Assembly (NCBI GenBank): GCA_037178625.1
Contig: JAWZXG010000026.1
Coordinates: 335,723 to 399,722, forward strand
Origin: Skeletonema tropicum
Lineage: Eukaryota > Bacillariophyta > Thalassiosirophyceae > Thalassiosirales > Thalassiosiraceae
Length of the DNA stretch: 64,000 nt
Reading direction: 5' to 3'
Shown here: positions 49,301 to 60,152 of the stretch, one piece after another
How positions within the stretch are numbered: position 1 is the first letter of the stretch
How the letters are laid out: each line of letters opens with the position of its first letter
Program-made: the position numbers and the translations under genes
The notes under the pieces: generated by a model
The model's input: the letters and a program-made list of their open reading frames with translations, nothing else
Told to the model about the DNA's origin: nothing
Databases searched by the model: none

Positions 49301-50196
49301 ACACAACATGTTCAAGTTGCGAGAAATATCTCTGGTTTAGATTGATCTTCACCTGCCGCTGCACCGCTGGCTGGTACAAATGCAGTTTCAAAGCTCCCAG
49401 TGAAAAGATTATATTCATTGTTGCCACAATTACATTTCAGGGGACGATCACAATCGGATCCAGGGCCGGGAGGGGACTGTACTCGTATTCATACGCTTGT
49501 TCGTCATGAGCCGCATCTCTCTTCTGTTTGCTGTAACCAAACCAACCCAATTCTTCACTCCTCCTTTCTCACGAAGCATCCATATCCACTATGAGTCCCA
49601 CTGTCAATTCGTGCTCCATGGGGTCGCACGTTTTGCCTTCAAGGACGTTCTGAAACGCAAGAGGTGGCATCCCAGCCCCAGCCCCAGCCCCAGCCCCAGC
49701 CCCAGCCCCAGCCCCAGCCCCAGCCTCATATTCACATTCACCTTCATGGTGGAACTTGACTTGCGCTTGAGTCGTCGCATCTTACCTACAAACAATGGCA
49801 AGACTTCTCTTCTCTACTTCGAAGGGGGCAACGATGAAGAGACTGGTCATTTGAAGATATCTATTGTTGTCAGCAGGACAAGCCCGTAGAATGTGCTGAG
49901 TCTGTGTGCTTTGAAAGTAGTAAGGAGGTCAAGATTCTTCAGCGTAAGGTACAGTCTTGTGTGTTGGAGAGGCATTAGCCAATGCTCCTGATGATACTTC
50001 ATCTATCGTATCAAACGTTGTCACTGTAGCAATGAGCCGCTTGTAGCGTAGTGGCCCAAAACACTTGCCTACGATAGCATAGAAGCAGATCAGGATTGCA
50101 TAGACGTGACACATCTATCTCTACAAGCTATGCTATAGCTTGGTAGATGACCTAATGCCGCCAAGTGCTGTGTTACAGTCCAGCAACTAACATATC
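40394..50196 (+). repeat. Satellite block 3 (7 units)
   Basis: Landmarks are 41174, 42535, 43915, 45280, 46663, 48042 and 49400. It resumes in the unit interrupted at 36733, at CAAACGTTGTCACTG. Units 41174 and 43915 look the same in the repeat-encoded frame, unit 42535 matches unit 36134, 45280 pairs with 46663, and 48042 resembles 49400. The array ends in ...CAACTAACATATC at 50196. Confidence 0.93.
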
Positions 50197-50274
50197 TTTG
50201 TAGGTCCTGAGTTGGAAAGAACATACCCCGCCGCTGCAGGCTGCAGAGCACCCTCAATTGCAGAGGGAGATGCC

Positions 50275-50860
50275 TCACGACGATGCCTTGTTTGTGTTTG
50301 GCACAATGATTCATGCGTGAACTGTGCCTCAATACTTAAGTAGCAATGCAACACTGATAGTATAAGATCCATCACTTTATGTATATGTATTACTCGTCAT
50401 CTCAGGAGAGGACTGACTACTTCTACACAGAGACCAATTCACTATGAATGGATTTGAATCGAGCTGGAGCCAATTTCCTAGTCTCAGCAGATTGAAGTCT
50501 TCGTGTGGGCGGGAAGCATTGCACTCGGCTCAGCAGCGCAAAATTGGACCACTACGATAGACGTTTGGAAGGCTTCATCTTCAATCGCATGAAGACGGAG
50601 TCAAACGAGGATCAGCAGGTTGAACTCTCGACATCTTTCATACGTCTGGATGAGTAAACATAGTCAGAGGATGAGACATACAACACAACGCTGCCCACTT
50701 CATTATCACAAATTCTCTTAATTGAAGTAAAATTTGGCCACCAAACCTGATAGAGCGAAAGGAAATCACTTCTTCATCTTTCATACATCTGGATGACATG
50801 TACCTCTAGAAGGACGATGAGACCACAACAACCTCTCACTCTTGTTTCTCTATCCATAAA
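50275..50860 (+). repeat. Dispersed subtelomeric repeat, copy a
   Basis: It shares ordered words with 53600-54330 and partly with 59470-59730: GGCACAAT...TTCATGCGTGAAC, AAGATCCATCACT, ATTCACTATGAATGGATT, GAGCTGGAG, GGAAGCATTGCACT and GGACGATGAGAC. Divergence and indels are large. No coding content. Confidence 0.6.
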
Positions 50861-51999
50861 GCAACAAACAGCAGCAGCAGTGTAGGCGACGCCGGCATTG
50901 GTAGCAACATAAACAAGTCGTCCAATTGTGCCGCCGCCGCTGCCAAGGACATTGAAAATGGTGCATCTCGAAGTGAGGAAGCACAGTGAGGAAATAGCAG
51001 CGAATGATTTGTGATGTAAAATATTATGGTAAAAGGAGGAGCGGTGGAATCACTTTGTTGGTAGCGCCAACATTGTTGCTTTAATTTCAGTGGAGGGATA
51101 AGAAGTGAAAGCAACAAATAGACATGAAGTGGATTGAGCAAGTGCCACAATAGCAATAGAAGCAAGTACATTCACTCTGAGACTTAGAGTGAGATTGACC
51201 ACACTTGCATGAGTGAATTTCAAGAGAGCGAAGATGAAGATCGCATTGGACTCGCATACTTGGTACTAAAAGCAGTGTCATAAACTAGTTACATCTTTCA
51301 TAGGATCAATGAGAGACATTATTTAACTACACCTCACTCCCCATCTGTGAAGGCGGAAACGCCGATCCCCGATCATTCCGCTAGAGAGATAGAGAGGCTG
51401 CAAATGTGTCAAATGATACCCGATATGCAATGGGCTTTGCCTTTGGAGCGCTACTTGGTGTCAGGTGTGACAGGATATGGTAGGCCCTCAACTGCTCGAA
51501 CAACACGAAGTCTGCACGTCAACAGGCTGTGCTTGGTCCAAATAGCGGTGGATGAATGGACGGTAGCTGGCTGGTCGATTGTGGTATGCCGTGTGTGGTG
51601 AAAAGTGTGCTCAGAGATGTAAACGTTGAACTGCTCTTGAGTCACAATGGAAGTAGGAACTACGAAGATGTCAAGTTGGGCAGGAAGATGTGTTGTTAGA
51701 AAGATGACTCGAAACGAAAAATAAAGACATGTCAACAAGAATCTATCGCTATTGACATCAAATTCTTTGGGGAAATATGGGCGGGGGACGTCACACAAGA
51801 TGCTGACAGGGTTCGAATAACCAAGGTACTTCCGCAGGCTGCAGACCCGGGGTCCTCTTCACCCTCCTAAAGGGATCACTAGATCGCCCGCGCACCCACA
51901 ACTCTCAGCTTTTCTCCCGATCAATCTCCACCTGTACGGAAACTGTGTGCTCTGGAACCCCAAACTCAGAGTGCGGTCCGAAGACGTTTAACATGCCCA

Positions 52000-52104
52000 G
52001 GGCCAATTTGTATAGCACCGGCTTCCACGGTGCTGGGCCAATTTGTATAGCACCGGCTTCCACGGTGCTGGGCCAATTTATATAGCACCGGCTTCCACGG
52101 TGCT
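52000..52104. repeat. 35-bp minisatellite, three units, each a hairpin
   Basis: Units 52000-52034, 52035-52069 and 52070-52104 differ at one base (TTTG/TTTA). Each contains AGCACCG...CGGTGCT, a 7-bp stem around a 7-base loop. Confidence 0.9.
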
Positions 52105-53599
52105 GAAGTTGTTGCTCGATCTCATCTACTGTTCTTCCCGATCATGAATCATGTAACTCACCTGTAACTGTAATCATCGGCCATCGGCTGCGGTCGCCAG
52201 AAAAGCGCCTGCTTCAAGGCGGCGGCGATGCGTGCGGGTGAATGCAGTTGGGAGGGGCGGTGGGATAGCGGCCGGCGAGCGGAGGGCGGAGAGTTGGCCG
52301 ACATGGTGGTTTGGTAGTGAATGATGTTGACGGTTTGCTCGATGAAAAATTATGAGCTGTGCGCAGCAAGCAGAGGCAGCGGCATGTGGCTTGCGATAGC
52401 AATTTGCCATCCATGATTGAATGAATGGCTGTGAGAGCGCCTCACGAATCAGTCTGTCGGCATGATTGAATGAACAAATGGCTGTAAGAGCGCTCAATGC
52501 TGCCGGTGTTGGCGACATGATTGATCTCATCTTGTGAGCTCTTTTTGACGATTTTTTTGTTCATGACATGAGCGACAGTAAATTCGAGTACCGGAGTGAC
52601 AGCAATGTTCAAGTTGAGCTTGAACTCATCACTATTTTGCATCAAATCCTCTTCCTATGTAGATACATATCTATCGCCTGTGTAGTCGCAGCATCACAGG
52701 GAACAACATAACCAACGTTACCACCAGAAGTTTTACTACTGAAACGGCACTTTCGTACAAAGTATCCACATCTGATAAAGGTGGTCATTGAGGGGAAGAA
52801 CATATTAATATACGGAGTTGGGTTCTGTTGGTTGTATTACATCCAAATTTCATTGTGTGAAGAAGAACGAGCCTGATTTGTATACAGAAGAGCGGTTGTG
52901 ATGAAGAGCACTGTGTGTTGTGTAGTTGTTGGGATGGTGTGTGGTGGAAGTGAGAAGAAGGAGCATCTCGTGTAGAAGAGTGGGAGTAACAAGATGCACG
53001 GCAACAACCAAACAAAGCTCGATCTACGAAGTATTAGAAGTGGACATCATTTTTGCAGCTTTATTTTCAGGCATTTGCACATCAAACAGTCCCAGGTCTG
53101 AGGTGCTAGTCTGACACGACACAAACACGATAAATGTCAAGTAGCGCAGCTTGCTGTGAACAAAAAGATCAAGATACTATTTGAGCGTCAAGTCCATCCT
53201 TGTCCTATCGATGTCAACTATAAAGCAGCATCTTTGATTGCATTTGGGGTAAGATAGAAGCTCCTCTTTGAACCCCATGTCCAGACTCACCCAATCATTT
53301 GGTAATATCTACCAACGCTGTTACAGACGGAAGATGTAGCGACTATACTGTAGCAGAGTAAACCGCAAAACAGACAATCATATTAGATTAAGATCACAGG
53401 CAATGTGTCCATTTGCTATGGCTCAACATCATGTGAAAGTTTTGAAGCCTGGTGGAAATGTGTTGATCTCTTTCTAGCTATGGGTAGTAACGCAAAGTAG
53501 AGCAAACGCGTAAGTACCCAAACCGGCAAACCAGGCATAATCTTAACAACTTACCTTGATGTAGAAGCTCAACACACGGACTCAGCATTGCCCCAGAGA

Positions 53600-54330
53600 G
53601 CTATATATTTAGTTGACTTTTGGCACAATAATTCTTGCATGAACAGTGCCACAATTCTTAAGTAATTCAAAACTGATAATAGAAGATCCATCACTCTATA
53701 TGTATTAGATACTCGTCAGGGTGCGATCTGGGAAATATTGCTATTGCAGCACATGGTTCGTTATCACTTAGCAAAAAAGATAATGTCACCTCTTAGAGGG
53801 TCCACCAGACGTGCTTTAACATTTCTGTTACATATATGTATCACTCGTCATCCTCAGCTCAGGAGAGGGCTGACTACTGACTACACAGATGCAGATTCAC
53901 TATGAATGGATTCCAATCGAAATCGAGCTGGAGACAATCCTATTATAGTCTTAGCAGATTGAACTCTTCGTGGGAAGCATTGCACTGGGCTCAGCAGCGC
54001 AAGTAGTGAACCAGTAGACGTGTGGAAGGTTTCATCTTCGATACACGACATATAGCTGAGAGGGGATAACGCTTCTCATGAAGATGGAGCCAAACGAGGA
54101 TCAGCAGCAGCAGGTTGAATTTTCGACATCTTTCATATACGTCCGGATGACTGAAGATAGACGGACGATGAGACACACAATACAAATTCAACGCAGCCAG
54201 CTTCTTATCTTAATCACGACTTCTCTCAAGTGAAGCGAAATTCGGCCACCAAACCTGAAAGAGAAAGAGCGAAGGCCGAGCAAAAGAAAGGACAAAGGCG
54301 GGTAGTAAGTGCAATAATGACCCATTGTTG
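53600..54330 (+). repeat. Dispersed subtelomeric repeat, copy b
   Basis: Same word order as 50275-50860. Its right part (GCTTCTCATGAAGATGGAGC, CGGACGATGAGACACACAAT, GGCCGAGCAAAAGAAAGGA) also matches 59525-59725 closely. Confidence 0.65.
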
Positions 54331-55616
54331 ACATCTGCAGGAGGAGCAACATCCTCTGGAGCTTAGATTACTTAATTTGAGGTGATATATAATTTGTAAT
54401 CAATAGCACCGGGAGAAAAGTCTCAATTGCACAAGACGTAGAGAGGGATACAATATGTGAGGTTCAACCAAGCCTCTAATTGTGACTGCTTCAGCTTCGT
54501 AGCTTGATTACGATCTCTGCGGGCAAAAAATATGAACACATTCTGCATTGGGAACAAAATCTTTTTGATCAGTGAGACACTGGAACGAATTCATGAAAAT
54601 GAAAGTCATTGTGTTCTCCAGCTTCTGGTGATTCGAAGATGCTGCGCTTCAATCAGCCTCGCTCCGTTCGAGTTTGATCGTCCTCGTCCTCGTTAGCACA
54701 CGTCTACCGGCTTGTTGGCATTCTTCGTCTCACCTCGAATCTTGTCCCTGATGAGGTGAACGTGATTAACCTGGCGACTGTTATGTCTCTCTCTAATTTG
54801 TAGCGTTGCTTGTTCATGAAGTGTTGCATGGTCTGGAAGCTGGAATAGCTCGCTCCAACAGGACTCCATTCCCTAATTATTGACCCACTCATATACCTAC
54901 GCGCAGGCCCACCGAGTTCGCCATTTTAACATTGCGTTGTTCATTCACGCGCAACTTCATCTTCAGTTTGCAACTCAATTACTTGACGCTGATGAATATC
55001 GTTAAATCTATCCCACGGCCACGATATCAAAGACATAGCTTACGGCTCTGTAGGGTCAGCGACCAAGCAATCGTTATTAGGAACATAATGACTTCCACTC
55101 CGTTCAAGACCATTGTCAACATTTCCAATACCATCGACATTATTCCCAAATAACGTAACAATCGACAGCTCCCTCGCCTGCCGGCTCACTCGCATCACAT
55201 TCTTTACCACCGCCGTTGTATTAGTATTACTCCTAGTTACTCATCCATCTCCCTCGCCTTACGGCTCACTCGACTTTCATGTGTAACATTCTTCTTCAGT
55301 AATACCACTTTATCTGATATTGATCCATATATTGATAAACAGGGGCGCGCAGAATGGTGCAATAGTGGTGGCGTGCAGCGGTGTATGTGGCGGGTTCAGC
55401 GCGGGCCCTCGGGGCCTGTAAAGTATTGTGTCGTCATCTTGCTGTTGGCCATTTGCTGTGTGGCTTGTCAGTAGTCTTTATACAACGGAATTCGGCTATA
55501 AAGTTGCTCTGCAATGACGTTGGCCTTAATTGGTATAATTGTGCTGTGCACAATTTTACCAATTAGTCTCTTTACAATAGAATACGGCTATAAAGTTGCT
55601 CTGCAATGACGTTGTC

Positions 55617-55956
55617 AATCTTTATCAATGTGAAAAGAAATGTCTTGAATGCAATAAGCCACGAAGTCCTTATTACAAGCTAGGAGTTTTTCCAGATGAT
55701 GGTAGTAAGCAATATAACCGAACTCTTTATGATTCATTAATTACGAGTTTCGGTGGAGCTTAGCCACCTTCATCAGCGGTTCTAATTGCATGGAGACAGG
55801 CCACAAAAAATTTGAATCAAAAGGTCTCAAGAATGAGAAAAGGCGTGGTAGCTGTCATTGTTCTAACGGTCGTAAGTTTTGTTGGCGTTTCGTGGGCGTG
55901 GGCCAGCGTACAAGGCATATCTTTTCCATCGGGGAGATCCAAAGTAGCGTAGCTAC
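55617..55956 (-). mobile_element. Truncated Penelope-like 3' end, inverted
   Basis: This ~340-bp stretch is the reverse complement, with small differences, of 61911-62279 downstream of the reverse transcriptase. It includes the hammerhead-like motif and stops inside the hairpin-forming TAGCTAC word, as expected for a 5'-truncated retro-insertion. Confidence 0.7.
55716..55781 (-). ncRNA. Hammerhead ribozyme-like motif, copy in truncated element
   Basis: Read on the minus strand: AACCG, CTGATGA, extra A, GGTGG-loop-CCACC, GAAA, CTC-loop-GAG, TT, CGGTT. AACCG and CGGTT close stem I. It matches 62110-62175. Confidence 0.65.
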
Positions 55957-56762
55957 GTGCTTTGCTCTGAATTACTTCCGGAACTTCAACTTGAAGTGTT
56001 GGGATTTTCCCCCCTCCCATCCCCGCTGAAATGCCCATTTTGATTGTCATTTAGATGCTATATCTTATGATTTAGATCTAAAAATCGCTTGATTTGTGCT
56101 AAAAAGGACTTTTCCAGGCTAATTAAGTCAGATTGTCGATGAGCTTCTTCGTTCTTTCCGGTGTGCATCCCCGTCACCCTCTATTTTCTTAATTTTTTCT
56201 CTGAGTGACGTGGTAAACTTCGTTACTTAAGGAATTAGTACACTTGATTCCAATCGTCTTACGTCACAAAGTACCAGAAGTCAGGTGTTGGCAAAATCCA
56301 ATGAACAAAAAAGTATTTAAGTTCATGCAGCAAGTACTCAGGTCGACATTGGCTCAATTACATTATCTGCCGAGTCGTCTATTGATGCAAGTCTAAATAG
56401 ACGCCGACGTTGGTTGCCGACGTGTTTGCATTTGAATAACTGCCGATCTTTGGCCACGTACTGATCAATACGTCAGTTCTTAACTCCACGTCGACGTCTT
56501 GTGTTGAGCTGAATCTTTTTGTCGACGTGTTGTCGATGTGTTGAACCACAAGATCTTGTGTTGCCGACGTAGCTTACGAAGGAACTCGTTTACTTCATGA
56601 CGTGGTTGGTTATTGATTGCATTGTTCTCTGCTGATTATTGCGCTGGTGCGTTGGCGGCGGTTATGTAGGCAGTTTGTACGTTGTCGAGCCGTTCAACAG
56701 CTCTCATAAATTATGCATTGCATCATTTACATCATCACATTTCTACATTGTCCGAATAAATA

Positions 56763-58744
56763 ATGAAGTTTGGCAACACAAATCCAGTTATATCCACCGT
56801 TGGTAGTAATGGTAAGGGCTTCCGTGCCGTGCGGAATCGGAGCAATGTCGATGCACGTCTTACTTCGTCAGGGGTCAAGACTGCCGCTAAACCGTCGGCT
56901 CCTGTCATTGCATTGAGCGTAACAGACATCAATTGGCGTTTGGTGCGTACCGACGATCGTATCTTCTTGCTGCTAGCGTCTGTTGCATTAGGCGATGGGT
57001 TTGACGTTGCCAAGTTGGAGAAGGAACAACTGCTCTTTTCTGCTCTTTCCGTCTTTGAAGTCGGGTCAATCAAGTACATCCTGAATGAACTGTCTGAACA
57101 TTACCCGAATGTCCCAGTTGGTAAGACTGATTCTACTGACAAAGATGATCTGGTGTCTGCAGCGGTCAACTTCTTAATGTTTGCCGCTATTGCTCAGAAA
57201 GGAGGTACAAGCCAAGCGCCGTACACTTCAAATTGTGAGCATTTTTGGTAAGAGAGAAGGTTAACCTTCGTGTGGTTCAATGATTTTGGTATTTTTGTTC
57301 ATTGTACCGTTTTACAAATTCTGTCTTTCCTTTTTACTTACAAGTTTTTTTTTCAACCTTCAACTTCACACCAGTGATGAGAACGGGAAACTTGTACTTG
57401 AAGACAAAACTCATTCGGGCTCCCGTGATCAGCCTGTTCAAGATGATGATGAACCGGATTTGTCCGAGAAAGGTGCTGTCACGAAAAAGTCTAAACCGGT
57501 ACCTGTCGGAGAGAAGGCCTCTCCTGATTCAACTATCATGTGAGTTTATTTTGTGTGCATGTGCACTGCCGCACTAAGTATCGCTTGCTTATTGAATCAT
57601 TTTAGTATAATCGATCACTGAACAATTTTACCTAATAAACAAATGCAACTGCCTACGTAGACATGCTGATCAAAACACACGAACGACTGAAAGTACCAAT
57701 AGCTAGGCTCAGGTGTCAATTCAGCAGCAGGATGGCGGGCAATAACACAGCATACCAGTTGCACTTTTACGGCAGGAGGCTATTCTACACCTTTGATGTG
57801 TGCGTAGGTGCACATGTTTGCTTGGAGTCAGCCAACATCGATCCCAACTCAGGATTGTACGTCTCAGCTATTGGGGTAGTAGTCGAGATCGTTTACGATA
57901 AGGATCGCTCCGTTGGACCAAACGGTAAAGGTGAGGTTAGCCTACCGAAGTACATTGTTGTGGATTTCCCTACATACAAACCACCACCAGGCGAGGACCC
58001 ATGGGACAAGAACAACCCAACGGTGAGTAAAAGTTGACACACGAAAGACACAAGACAATTGCCACTCTCTGCGAAAACACTACTAACTCATTTCATACTG
58101 ATACAAATGCATCCTACCCCAACTTATTGCGCACAGCACGTGCCAATCCCACCCTACGAGCAGATTTGCAACAGGGGATGCTGCACCGCATTATTCATGC
58201 CATTGCAAATTGCCTACGCCATCACCATCCACCGCTGTCAAGGACTCGAAGCTGGATTCGACAAAGGAGACCGCTGGAACCGCATGATAATAGATCCAGC
58301 AGATGAGTTGTGGGAGATTAGCAAGTTTCTTGGAACAATGTACGTGGCTACCAGCAGAGGCAAAACACTTGGCTCCAAAGATCAAGCATACCCGTCGGAC
58401 AGTGCCATATACTGGACCGGAAGCAACATTTCAACGAACCGATTAAAAAATTGCAAGAGAAAGCAAAATGGCCAGTTCTGCGAATCGTACAAGAAGCGAG
58501 CAAATTGGGTGAAATACTTGGAGGGGAAGGCAGAAGAGTCGAAGACGAGGTATAGCAAGAGAAAGTTAGAGGAAATCACAAAAACATCATACGCAGCAGC
58601 AATCAAGGGCGATTTCATCAAAGACAGGACAGACCTGACAACCAGGATTACTGACATCATAACCCGAACAAGAAGTGGAAAGAAGCGAAGAAGGATCATG
58701 AAATCCCAAGTGATTACTTCGCAGGATCTTCATCTGGTGATTAG
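56763..58744 (+). pseudogene. Pif1-like helicase C-terminal gene with novel N-terminal domain, copy 2
   Basis: The first exon (56763-57246) begins MKFGNTNPVISTVGSNGKG and ends CEHFW at a GTAAGA. A second exon (about 57373-57540) ends at GTGAGT. The helicase block is 57663-58022, an intron of 114 nt follows (58023-58136, phase 0), and the last exon begins with HVPIPPYEQICNRGCC and contains ITIHRCQGLEAG and MYVATSRGKTLG. The N-terminal domain shares a pattern with copy 1 (VRTxDxIF, SALSVFEV, ILNELSE) at low identity. Four bases are missing near 58664, compared with copy 1, so the C-terminus shifts frame. Motifs I-III of the helicase are absent. Confidence 0.65.
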
Positions 58745-59281
58745 TAAAATTGATCACTGCACAGTTTTACAAAACAGACACTTTCTCACCACAAAGAATA
58801 CAACAACTCAATTAAGCGTCTGCATCTGGTGATCAGTAAAACATCTGCAAGCGCACGATTCGATATATCAAGCACAGTTTTACAAAAAGACATTTTCTCG
58901 CGACGAAGAAAGACAAAAACTAAATCGACTAACGCCCGTGTAAAACCTGTATTTCTTTCTCGTACAGACCGATATAGATGCTCAAAAAGCGCATCTAGTA
59001 CAGTCAATTTCTCGCTTTCAACAGGTACTTCTTGCTTTCTACATAGGAACACATACAGATCCTACGCCGGTAGTCTCTACCGAGGACTCTACGTGTCCCT
59101 AAAGTAAACCTTCTCACTAAAAAACACATGTACTGATTCCTACCTATAACTCTGTAGAATAATGGGGGTGAAAAATAATGAATTTTCCCACCTGTAATAG
59201 AAGGGCACCTGCGGCCCCCTATTACGCTGCTCTGCACTCCATGAACGGGGGCCCCGAGGGCCGATAAAAGAAATGCAAAAG

Positions 59282-59494
59282 GTACATAATCAGAAGCACT
59301 GTACCTCCACAGTCACTTACATACCTACCTGCGTAGGTGTGAACGCTCTCTAGTTCAAGTGATCAGACAAGTCGAGTACCGGAATGACACAACAAGTTGA
59401 AGTTGCGAGAAATATCTCTGGGATGGATCAATCTTCACCTGCCGCTGCACCGCTGGCTGGTACAAATGCAGCGACAGATTCACTATGGATTCGA
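59282..59494 (+). repeat. Diverged relic of the satellite unit, copy 1
   Basis: It contains the satellite words GTACATAATCAGAAGCA, CAAGTCGAGTACCGGA, TTGCGAGAAATATCTCTGG and CTGCCGCTGCACCGCTGGCT, but differs elsewhere. It is nearly identical to 60153-60365. Confidence 0.8.
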
Positions 59495-59730
59495 ATCGAG
59501 CTGGAGCCAATCTCATAAAGGGGAAAACGCTTCTCATGAAGAAGGAGCCAAACGAGGATCAGCTTTCATAAGTATGCATCTGGATGACACTGAAGATAGC
59601 ATAGCCGGACGATGAGACACACAATACAAATTCAACGCAGCGAGCTTCTTCATATTAGACCTTAAAGAGCGAAAGGCCGAGCAAAAGCCGAGCAAAAGAA
59701 AGGAAGAAGGCGGGTAAAGTGCAATAATGT
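59470..59730 (+). repeat. Dispersed subtelomeric repeat, copy c (partial)
   Basis: Shares GATTCACTATGGATT, GAGCTGGAGCCAAT, CGCTTCTCATGAAGA, GGAGCCAAACGAGGATCAGC and GGCCGAGCAAAAG with the copies near 50.4 kb and 54.1 kb. Confidence 0.65.
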
Positions 59731-59772
59731 ATCGTATTGTAGGCAGGGGCCAAAATAAAAGGCAACAGGAGC

Positions 59773-59776
59773 AAAA
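59773..59776 (-). terminator. Pol III T-run after the 5S gene
   Basis: AAAA on the plus strand is TTTT on the minus strand, directly after the 3' end of the 5S rRNA sequence. It is the minimal RNA polymerase III termination signal. Confidence 0.5.
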
Positions 59777-59890
59777 GAACAAAACCAGGGATCCCAACGT
59801 GGTCCCCCACCGTAGTACTAACCTGGCCCGACAGTGCTTAACTTCGCTGAACAGACGGGAAGCGGTGCTGTCACTGTGGTATGGTCGTTC
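59777..59890 (-). rRNA. 5S ribosomal RNA gene
   Basis: The minus strand reads from GAACGACCATACCAC through CACCGCTTCCCGTCTG, CAGCGAAGTTAAGCAC, TCGGGCCAGGTTAGTACTAC and GGTGGGGGACCACG to TCCCTGGTTTTGTTC, the conserved order of eukaryotic 5S rRNA with its internal polymerase III promoter region. GAAC at the 5' end pairs with GTTC at the 3' end. At about 114 nt it is slightly shorter than the usual 118-121, and TGGTTTTG replaces the more usual TGGTGTCG-like end, so helix I is weakened. It may be a slightly degenerate orphan copy. No other copy is seen in the window. Confidence 0.85.
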
Positions 59891-60152
59891 CTGTCGCAAC
59901 GGGACCATACAAACACTATAAACTGCATTATATGTACAGTGGATATATACAGTATGTAAGTGCTTACTTAGGCATCAAATGGATCATTGATCGTCGAAGC
60001 AAGTAATAAGTAGGTACGATACTTCTTCATCATGGCACGGCCATTCTCGTCTCTTTGCTTCGCTATTCACAGATGAAAGCAACTACAACCGTTCTTTTCA
60101 AAAACGTTCTTTCCAAGAAGAACAATCAGTATTAAATCTCTTCTTTTGAGTC

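Larger units (their letters stand above)
19787..50196 (+). repeat. Subtelomeric satellite array, ~1.37-kb unit, 17 copies in three blocks
   Basis: The same unit recurs head to tail. A landmark just upstream of the conserved GGGGACGATCACAATCGG segment lies at 20154, 20802, 22173, 23538, 24933, 30271, 31735, 33250, 34755, 36134, 41174, 42535, 43915, 45280, 46663, 48042 and 49400. Normal spacing is 1,358-1,395 bp. Spacings of 1,464-1,515 bp come from longer hexanucleotide tracts. Units differ by few substitutions and small indels. The array starts inside the AP2 pseudogene and ends abruptly at 50196. Two inserts split it. No function is known; the position suggests a telomere-associated sequence. 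Confidence 0.95.
50197..55336. other. Gene-free subtelomeric DNA with diverged repeats
   Basis: No protein-like frame was found. The stretch contains two diverged copies of a dispersed repeat (50275-50860 and 53600-54330), a 35-bp hairpin minisatellite (52000-52104), a short tandem duplication near 52413-52493 (CATGATTGAATGAA...GGCTGT) and a small piece resembling the satellite unit at 52585-52620 (CGAGTACCGGA...TTCAAGTTG). Confidence 0.6.
55337..59263 (+). mobile_element. Helitron2-like element, copy 2
   Basis: It has the same start (AAACAGGGGCGCGCAGAATG) and end (GGCCCCGAGGGCCG) as 36734-40391. The asymmetric inverted repeat lies at 55404-55416 and 59250-59262, with AT on each side. The right part, from about 57766, is almost identical to copy 1. 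The left-middle part differs: it contains an inserted Penelope-like 3' fragment (55617-55956), a 50-bp duplication (55473-55522 and 55565-55614) and a diverged N-terminal gene region. Shared ends with different contents suggest two members of one family. Confidence 0.65.

Noticed and set aside
20257..49889. Conserved ~120-177 codon frames in every satellite unit as a tandem gene family
   Set aside because: All units are so alike that any frame would stay open. There is no known domain, and the possible upstream intron joins into a different frame. Kept only as one low-confidence entry.
19787..50196. CRISPR array
   Set aside because: Units are 1.37 kb with no short repeat-spacer pattern, and the sequence is eukaryotic.
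51806..51870. GGGTTCGAATAACC as a possible tRNA gene
   Set aside because: No cloverleaf can be drawn on either strand and there is no A-box sequence at the right distance.
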